The notes under the pieces were generated by a model. That model was not told the DNA's origin. It saw nothing but the letters and a program-made list of their open reading frames with translations, and searched no databases. This document shows positions 53,291 to 64,000 of a stretch of DNA of 64,000 nucleotides, piece by piece. Within the stretch, counting starts at the first letter, position 1, and every line of letters begins with the position of its first letter. The position numbers and the translations under genes are program-made. The DNA comes from Torymus aiolomorphi (taxonomy: Eukaryota > Arthropoda > Insecta > Hymenoptera > Torymidae): contig CM070873.1 of NCBI GenBank assembly GCA_036365515.1, positions 19,545,757-19,609,756 of the forward strand. The letters are read 5' to 3'.

Positions 53291-54798
53291 CCAGCAGGGA
53301 AAGAAAAAGAAGGAGGATCGAGCGGCGGCAGAGTCGGGAGACGGCTACTGTAGCGGCGCGGTACGGCCGCTAGTGATCTTTTTTGCTTTGAACGTGTGGT
53401 AAATCGGGTGGGAAGAGAGGGTACTACCGTTTGATCATGAGGAAGAGGTTCAAAATACAATAACATATTTCTTTTTTAAAAACATTCTCCACAGATTATT
53501 TCTTTAATCGATGAAAATATAATTCTATGACACCTTTCCCCATAACCTACGTATTAAAAGTTCAAACTTTGGGAATTTATATTTTGGCACCGCTGAGGTC
53601 TCCCAAATTTGAACCATCAGTAAAGAATAACTCTACACTGAAAAAAATTTGGCGCGGCGTTTGTTTCCATCACAGTTCGTCAGCGCCCCCTTCGCTGCGT
53701 GTGTCAGACCACCCACTTTTGTCACAGCGTTTGTCCCGAATGGGACAGGAGCTGTGCCAGTACGGGGCGCGCGACGCTTTTACGGTACAGGAGCGGTGCC
53801 AGTACGGGGCAGGAGATGTGCCGAATCGCGGTACAACATTCTACCCTACTTTCGGCATAGCGTATGTACTCATCGGGTCAGCTGGAGTGCCAAATTTTTT
53901 TCAATGTATTAATCCACAGTTAACATTTCAGAAAAATTCCCCAGAGCACAGTATACTCGACAACTACCTTAACCGGTTGATTGGTAAGCTTCTTTTCAGT
54001 TTTCGTGCAAATTCTGGTACAATCAAATTCTTTACCAAGATCCAGCAAAATTTGTTTCTAGAGGTTTTCGATGTTGCTGAATCCATTCCCATACTTAGTT
54101 TTTACTTTGAAACTGTCTAAGGGGTGGAAAATGGGGGTCGAAAGTAAAATTTTCAGTTTTCTCAAATGCAACTTCTTACGCTGTATAATACAAGAACTAT
54201 GTTTTGTAGGGCACTACAATGAGAAAAATAAAGCTAAAACTGTCGGGATCTCCGGTCAAGATAACTTAAATTCTTCGGTAGTAGAAGTCAAGTCATGTTT
54301 ATCTAATCGATAAGTGAAAATCGGTGGAGACTCAAGCAAAATGTATTCTTGATCCTCAATCAAAAACTGTTTGAGTTACTCTGCTGTCGCATGAGGAGCA
54401 AAAGAAATCGTCGGTAATGTCCTCACCCGTAAAGGTATCCAAATACACTATTTTTAAGCCCTGAATTCGAATGTTCCCAAAAATAACCGTCTTGACGCCA
54501 TTTTGAATTTCCATCATCTGATACCATATTTGGATGAGCATCCCAAAAAATGGTTATATACCAAATTTTACGAAAATCGGTCGGAAATTTAGGAAGTCAT
54601 TCAAATATATCATATATGATACAATAGCAGAATTGGCACGACTTTTTTTTGTACATATATGATACAATACCAGTCAACCGGTTAAGTTTGAATTGACGGC
54701 AACTGGAATTTTGCCTATCTTAATAGTGGATATAATATACCCTTTATTCGAAAAGCACCCTTTTTTAATTCAATAGAAATAAATTTATAAAATCTTAC
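53291..54798. other. Stretch without supported gene
   Basis: Includes a moderately GC-rich patch (53,280-53,400 and 53,650-53,830) with a short duplicated phrase ggtgccagtacggggc near 53,752 and 53,790. The frame 53,527-54,120 has no recognisable motif and unusual composition. Around 54,590-54,680 a short repeated catatatgatacaata phrase occurs twice. Confidence 0.35.
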
Positions 54799-54960
54799 TG
54801 TATCTGGATATTTGACTTTAATTTCGCTGGCGAGAGTGCGACATTTTTGCGTGAATTTCTGCAGTTCTTGATACTTTTGTGATCCTTTTACATTTGTTAC
54901 TTTTTCAAGGAAGTCACATAGCTTCTTGAATTCAATTTTGGAATCTAAAGTCACAGCCAT
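54799..54960 (-). CDS. Single exon resembling the N-terminus of DNA ligase 4
   Basis: The 54 codons start MAVTLDSKIEFKKLCDFLEKV and end KYPDT immediately before a GTAAGA donor at 54,798. Directly upstream, tttttacag acts as an acceptor three bases before the ATG, so the exon is preceded by a 5' UTR intron. The pattern FKKLCDFLEKV...K...K...LQKFTQK resembles the helical start of eukaryotic DNA ligase 4, which acts in non-homologous end joining. I find no following ligase exon in the window, so it may be an isolated or relocated exon. Confidence 0.4.
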
Positions 54961-54964
54961 ACTC

Positions 54965-56250
54965 TGTAAAAATAAGTATAAATATATACAATAAGTTTAA
55001 AATATACCACACACCATTTATCTCTCAGAAAAGATCGCAAAAGTAGATGAGTCTTAAGGCAGTATTATACTGACAAATAATACGAACGTAATGCGGTGTA
55101 AGTATTCAAATCCGACTCTAGATTTCCATATCGACGGCTGAGCGGAAGAACGACGTATCTCGGCGCGAGGATGAAGAACAACTTATCTCGCCGAGAGGAT
55201 GAAGAACGACGTATTTCGTCGTATACTAACCGTGTACTGGCCGTAAGACGTCAAGGGATTTCTATTTTGGAATGGCGAGATATTCGTTCATTCATTCATT
55301 AAAAAACCGTATTTCCCGCTCTATTTATTTATTTGTTACGTCTGTGACGTATCTCTAAATTCAATTTAACAATGCATATTTATCACCAGTAATTTTCTGA
55401 CATACAAATGTCGTATATGCGAATTTTGACAACGTTGCATTCCAACGCAAGCGGCATCGCGATGGGGCAAGACAAATTATAAACTGATATGTCTGTGACG
55501 TTATTAAATCCCAATATTCATTTCTTTGACCCACAAAACGATGCAAGTGCGAATTTTAACAGTACAGCAATTTCGGCTACGCAACAGCCAGCGTGACGTA
55601 GCGAGCCACTGACCTTGTGAAACCAACCGCTCATCGCAACTTTGTTTAGAATCAGCACTTTTAAATGTGAAATCGAAATGATGATATTTAAATGTTTACT
55701 AAATTTGTTTAAAAAGATGATTTTTACTCAGCGTCAAAATCATCTTAACCGCTTAATAAATACGGCGACTCTCAACACACAAATCAGTAATCGTGCAAAA
55801 GTCGCGAGCTCCGTACTACTCCAGCCGACAAGAGGAGAAACGATTATTATACAGGCCAATTCGAGCCTCTAACAGACTACGAGAAAATACTTATATCTAT
55901 AAAATCAATAATCTATCGGTATTAATTATCCGCGCAAGCAACGCATATATTACACATATTAATCGAACAGATCGAATATAATTATTTTGTGACTCTATAT
56001 CAATTTATTGTTAATTTTATAAACGAATAAATAGTGCAATTATTGAACCATCAATCTATTCATTTAGAGAACCTACACCAACAGGAAAAAAGGTAAATAT
56101 GCCAAAATACATCTAACAATCAATTATAAGAGTAGATTCCTCGACATTCAAGACTTAACATATTTAAACATTTTGTAACGTGAATTCGGCACGCGCAAAG
56201 CCACACGCCCACGACCGCGAAACGCGAGCGGGCGACAGGTAAACAGAGAG
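54965..56250. other. Stretch without supported gene
   Basis: Holds a small tandem repeat (gaagaacgacgtat-type, about 55,150-55,225, three imperfect units). It may contain the 5' exon and promoter of the ligase-like gene (GC-richer near 55,560-55,630). No coding frame is convincing. Confidence 0.35.
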
Positions 56251-56520
56251 CGATTGATTGATTGATTGATTAAATATTTATTGATGTACATTATGTTGTA
56301 CAAAACTATAGAATTAATGTTGTAGAAATTTAACAAAAGATAAAATTAATAACAGCAAAAATAAGGAAGTGAAAAATAAAATATATCGCAACAAATCACA
56401 GTAAGATATAAAAAAAGATGAATCTATGTGAATGAGAGACGAAACATGATGAGAGGTGAAAGTGAGTCGATGTGAGAGTGAAGAGCATAGATATGAGATG
56501 AAATGAGTACTACCCTGTCG
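56251..56520 (-). repeat. 3' end of a non-LTR retrotransposon
   Basis: On the minus strand caataaatattta is followed by aatcaatcaatcaatc, i.e. a polyadenylation signal and short tandem tail as in R1/Jockey-type LINEs. The body upstream (to about 56,520) has no reverse-transcriptase coding sequence, so the copy is 5'-truncated. Confidence 0.45.
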
Positions 56521-56869
56521 TAAATTTTAAATTTTAATAACAGTTAATAACTGTTAAAAATTATTTAAATCTATTTAGAACTATTTAAAACTTTTTATAA
56601 ATGTTACCAAATGTATGATTTTAGACACATTTTTTCTAATTATAATACTTTGTAACAGTTTCGAACAGTTTTTAATAGTTTTAAGCACTTGCAAACAGTT
56701 TCAAATAATTTTAAATTTGATATATTACAGGAAAAATTAATAATTAATAAACTATTATTATTATTGATTATTTGAAGCTAATGGTAGATTGTGTTGTATT
56801 TGTTGTTCGTGAAGCTAATGGCCATACTACCAGGTGATTGTTTATTTAGACAATAAATAAAACAATTGG

Positions 56870-56913
56870 TTACGACGTTTCGGACATTTTTTATTACGTC
56901 CCTCTTCAGGTAA
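56870..56913 (-). ncRNA. Hammerhead-ribozyme-like motif (Penelope type, minimal stem III)
   Basis: On the minus strand the order is ttac, CTGAAGA, a stem-loop ggac...gtcc, CGAAAC, GTC, gtaa. CTGANGA and GAAA are the conserved hammerhead core; ttac pairs with gtaa as stem I, ggac with gtcc as stem II, and cleavage would follow GTC. Stem III is nearly absent, as in the small variants known from Penelope-like retroelements. The phrase is typical of Penelope element ends, but I find no Penelope reverse transcriptase nearby. Confidence 0.5.
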
Positions 56914-57005
56914 ATTAACGTGTACACTGAGAGACTTTCGGTTTAACTGGTACTCTCCAAGTTTATACGGAGCTCTAAACCACGGTAGCAGCCGCTACAC
57001 TTGTC

Positions 57006-57028
57006 ATCGGAGTATCAGATACTCCGAT
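57006..57028. repeat. Palindrome atcggagta-N-tactccgat, left copy
   Basis: A 23-bp near-perfect hairpin. A second one with the same arms lies at 63,902-63,924, so the pair brackets the two-gene module between 57,231 and 63,496. Confidence 0.6.
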
Positions 57029-57230
57029 CTGCGTATCCCAAGCGACGAATGAGTGTACCAGCAGCGCCACCCAGTCGGTATAACTCCTACCCTTCAAATC
57101 AGAACAGCCGTTACACTGTGAAACCTGAGCGTGAGTGCGCCAATTCACACTGACGCCGCAGTAAAGTATTTGCATTTACCAAATTTTATTGTCGGTTTTT
57201 AATGGCACTCTGACAGATTCACGTAGAGGA

Positions 57231-61214
<3,984 letters not shown>

Positions 61215-61383
61215 CCTCCTTCGTTTCTTGTAAGATTCATCATATTGTTATGCAGTATTAATAGATTTACTTTGTAAAAATTGAGATTGTTCTAGAGTTA
61301 GTTTTGTTGAATACTAATATTTTGTAACTAGTTCGTCTGAAGTCTGAGATTATAGTGTCTAAGTATAGTAATTTATTATTAAA

Positions 61384-63183
61384 ATGGATTACGTGAGTCT
61401 GTTTAATACTATTTTGTCATTCATTATTTCACTTTATGGAGAGCCATCTTTTCCCAGAAAAATAGTTAATATGGTATTTCATTTTATAAGCGATTTTATT
61501 GCTGGAAAATTCTGTAAATCTCTCGAAGAATCGATTCTGAAAATAATTGATAAGGCTAATAGTAAGCAGGAAATGAAAGAAAAAATTCGTGAATGTATTC
61601 TATTACACTGCAACATTTTCGAAAATTTTTCGACAGAAAAGAAACGCTTTCGATTGTTACAAACCAAAGGGTTTCAAGAACCAGAAAAATTTGAAATTCG
61701 AAAAACTTTCACTGAAATTATTCAAGGAAACAAAACTACTTTCGTAGAATCGCCAGTTTTCGCTTATCACTTGCCCTTAATTCACTCGTTACAACATTTT
61801 TTAGAAATTCCGGGGTTAGCCCGAAATATCATAGATAATGTAAATAAGTTATCTCTAGCAACTGATGTAATTTCAAACGTAATGCAAGGTAAATTTTGGA
61901 AAAAAAATGTTGTAAATAATGTGATAAACAAATACGTATTACCCCTTTTTGTATATTTTGATGACATTGAGGTTGGAAATCCTCTAGGGAGTCACAGCGG
62001 CACAAATAAATTCGGAGTAGTTTATGTTTCAATTGCTTGCTTGCCTGCAAACATTGCCTCACTTTTAGAAAGTATCATTTTTTCAATGATTGTACATAGT
62101 GCGGATATGAAGCAATGTACAAATGAGTTTATTTTTCGAAAGCTTATCAGCGAATTGAACTTTTTGAGAGAAACAGGTATTACCATAATGGTTGATAATG
62201 TTCTGACTATTTTCCAATTCCAAACCATTCTTATTCTCGGCGACAATTTAGGGCTGAATTCTATATGTGGCATGGTAGAGTCATTTAAAGCTAATTATTA
62301 CTGTCGAATATGTACAGCAGGTTCATTTGAATGCTCACAATCCTGTACTGAAATCAAAGAGCTATTAAGGACTCGAGAAAACTATCGCTTAGATTTAATA
62401 AAAGCTAACACAAACGAAACTGCCTTGAAAGAAAATTGTGTGTTCAATCGAGTGCATAATTTTCATGTTGCAATAAACAAAAGTGTTGATTTAATGCATG
62501 ATGTTCTTGAAGGTGTTTGTGTGTATGTGATACGTGCTATCTTATACGAATTCATCTTTAAGTCGAAATTATTTACTCTTCAATTTCTGAACTTGAGAAT
62601 TAATGAATTCGTATCGCACTCGGATGATACAAATCAGCCCCCACCAATCACATTGAATAGATTCAAAGAGAAATTAAATCTTAAATATTCTGCTGCCGAA
62701 ATGTTGTACTTAACCCGATATTTAGGAGTAATCATAGGTGATAAAGTTCCTCGTGATAACCAACACTGGAAAATGTATATTAATTTGAGAAAAATAGTAG
62801 ATATTCTCATGTCCCCAAGAATTATTAATACGCACATAACAACTTTGACGCAACTTATTGAGAAGTTGAATTCTGCGTATTTACATTTTTACAAGGCATT
62901 AAAACCAAAATTCCACTTCTTAACACATTACCCTTCAATAATAGATTGTTTTGGACCATGTGTACACTATTGGACAATGCGGCATGAATCGCGTCATCGA
63001 GATGTCAAAGCCAATGCCGTTTCTTCCAATTCAAATATAAATCTCTTAAAAACTATTGCACTCAAACAAACGTTAAAAATGTGTAAAACATTCGATACGT
63101 TTGAAAATAGATCAGATATTTCATTTCAATCAGATAATACTAAAAATAACGTTCATTATACCAAAGTCACCGTGAATGAGTGA
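61384..63183 (+). CDS. DDE-transposase-like protein, 599 aa
   Basis: An intronless frame. Around residue 195, YFDDIEVGNPLGSHSGTNKFG followed by VYVSIACLP and further by SELNFLRETGI and YYCRICTAG match the layout of Tnp2/CMC- or KDZ-type transposases, where an Asp-bearing strand, a long helix and a CxxC precede the insert. Near residue 370 DLMHDVLEGV supplies the next acidic residues; HESRHRDVK near 540 is conserved in the family. Superfamily placement is uncertain. The frame ends eight bases past the ATG of the next frame, which looks like the missing C-terminus. Confidence 0.68.
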   Translation: MDYVSLFNTILSFIISLYGEPSFPRKIVNMVFHFISDFIAGKFCKSLEESILKIIDKANSKQEMKEKIRECILLHCNIFENFSTEKKRFRLLQTKGFQEPEKFEIRKTFTEIIQGNKTTFVESPVFAYHLPLIHSLQHFLEIPGLARNIIDNVNKLSLATDVISNVMQGKFWKKNVVNNVINKYVLPLFVYFDDIEVGNPLGSHSGTNKFGVVYVSIACLPANIASLLESIIFSMIVHSADMKQCTNEFIFRKLISELNFLRETGITIMVDNVLTIFQFQTILILGDNLGLNSICGMVESFKANYYCRICTAGSFECSQSCTEIKELLRTRENYRLDLIKANTNETALKENCVFNRVHNFHVAINKSVDLMHDVLEGVCVYVIRAILYEFIFKSKLFTLQFLNLRINEFVSHSDDTNQPPPITLNRFKEKLNLKYSAAEMLYLTRYLGVIIGDKVPRDNQHWKMYINLRKIVDILMSPRIINTHITTLTQLIEKLNSAYLHFYKALKPKFHFLTHYPSIIDCFGPCVHYWTMRHESRHRDVKANAVSSNSNINLLKTIALKQTLKMCKTFDTFENRSDISFQSDNTKNNVHYTKVTVNE

Positions 63184-63496
63184 ATATAAGATTGGATCTT
63201 TTATAGTCGTTAGTGTAGAAGAACCAGATATTCAATTTGGGGAAATAATTCAAATTGAAAAACTTTTATCAATTGAGGAAACTAGAGATGATGAGCATAA
63301 AACCGAATCAAAAGTACAATTTACTGTAATTATTTACGAAGAGGTTTACTTTGACGACCAATTTATGGTTTACGTCGTCGCTAAAACTGATGTAACTAAA
63401 ATTGTTCACTTTAATAACGTACCAAGTATGCCACCAGTCGTTGGCTTGAAAAAGGAAGACAATAATTATTGGATTATTCCACAATACATCTTGTAA
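63176..63496 (+). CDS. C-terminal part of the transposase-like gene, in another frame
   Basis: A 106-aa frame beginning MSEYKIGSFIVVSV and ending with YWIIPQYIL. In related transposase-like proteins a similar beta-rich domain is fused to the C-terminus, so this is probably the end of the 599-aa protein. The two frames overlap by 8 bp in a stretch of 4-bp near-repeats (gaat gagt gaat, 63,173-63,184). That could be a frameshift by slippage, or a genuine overlapping gene. Confidence 0.5.
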   Translation: MSEYKIGSFIVVSVEEPDIQFGEIIQIEKLLSIEETRDDEHKTESKVQFTVIIYEEVYFDDQFMVYVVAKTDVTKIVHFNNVPSMPPVVGLKKEDNNYWIIPQYIL

Positions 63497-64000
63497 TTAA
63501 AAATTGTGTTAAAAAAAAATAAATCTTTTGCTAATAAATCTTTTATACAATTTGGACTCTGCATTAAGTGGTTAAATAATTATTTTACACTCCTTTAAAG
63601 GATTATATTTTAAAGAATTATTTAAAGAATTATTTAAGAATATTTAAAGAATATTTTAAATAATTATTTAAAGTTTTCATACATTCTATGAATAAATTAT
63701 TAAATTTTATCGAACAGTTATACTTAGAATTAAATTATACACACAAATTTATTACTTATATTACTGTTACGAAATATCTCACAATTTATGAATTGTTTAT
63801 AACGACAACTAAAAACAATAAAAACATGAGCCTATACGCGCTGTAGCGATAAACGCGCGCTCACAATTCCTAAGGCATACCGTCCCGAGTTTGCTCCGAC
63901 CATCGGAGTACCCCATACTCCGATCAGTCGGGATATCAAGAGCGCGTGTTTATGAGTAGGGATAGTTCATTTTCGGGGCACTGGCCGCGCCGAACGTAGG
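63497..64000. other. Downstream region with right palindrome
   Basis: AATAAA occurs near 63,518 after the last frame. Then follow ttatttaaagaat-type repeats (63,600-63,670) and, from 63,840, GC-richer sequence with the hairpin atcggagta...tactccgat at 63,902-63,924. No gene is seen. Confidence 0.5.

Noticed and set aside
52918..53466. 182-aa minus-strand frame with cysteine/phenylalanine periodicity
   Set aside because: It simply translates the 11-12-bp foldback array and the inverted repeat next to it.
53527..54120. 197-aa plus-strand frame
   Set aside because: No recognisable motif, unusual composition, and no splice or promoter context; treated as chance.

Overview
The window looks like a repeat-dense stretch of an arthropod genome, probably an insect and possibly hymenopteran (the order is a weak inference from the transposon families). 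Spliceosomal introns, AT-rich spacers, long dinucleotide tracts and nested transposons show it is eukaryotic. I see no certain single-copy host gene. Host-like pieces are an RNA polymerase II second-subunit pseudogene, a short exon resembling the N-terminus of DNA ligase 4, and an open frame split by a large insertion.

Layout. 1-3,401: broken Helitron on the minus strand with a Ulp1-type cysteine protease upstream of its Rep part. 3,733-4,615: foldback repeats. 6,853-16,792: a full-length but heavily mutated Ty3/Gypsy LTR element (4-bp TSD AAAC) whose 3' LTR carries a LINE tail and a Transib-like MITE. 18,060-19,117: a solo LTR. 19,853-23,874: a second Helitron remnant abutting a truncated relative of the Gypsy element on the minus strand. 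23,971-24,973: an AT-rich element with imperfect inverted ends and a tRNA-like segment. 25,040-26,765: a ~118-bp tandem satellite. 27,351-31,342: a DNA transposon with ~424-bp inverted repeats and an intact 629-aa protein. 31,343-33,300: composite short repeats.

33,301-49,898 is the main feature: a Polinton/Maverick virus-like transposon with ~0.7-kb inverted repeats beginning AG and a perfect 6-bp duplication ACTGCT. On the minus strand it carries an adenain-like protease, an exonuclease-like protein, a capsid module (F54H12.2-type major capsid candidate, basic core proteins, penton candidate), a chromodomain integrase remnant, a packaging-ATPase remnant and a protein-primed DNA polymerase B, followed by a two-intron acidic gene; a zinc-finger gene faces the other way. 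The copy is defective: an internal deletion fuses the start of the ATPase to the end of the integrase, and protease, integrase and polymerase each have a frame break at a homopolymer.

49,905-64,000: the other half of the disrupted host frame, the RPB2 pseudogene, an unknown three-exon gene split by a TTAA-flanked foldback element, the ligase-like exon, a LINE tail, a hammerhead-ribozyme-like motif of the Penelope type, and a two-gene transposon-like module (a nine-exon 571-aa gene followed by a 599-aa DDE-transposase-like gene). Nearly all coding capacity belongs to mobile or virus-like elements.
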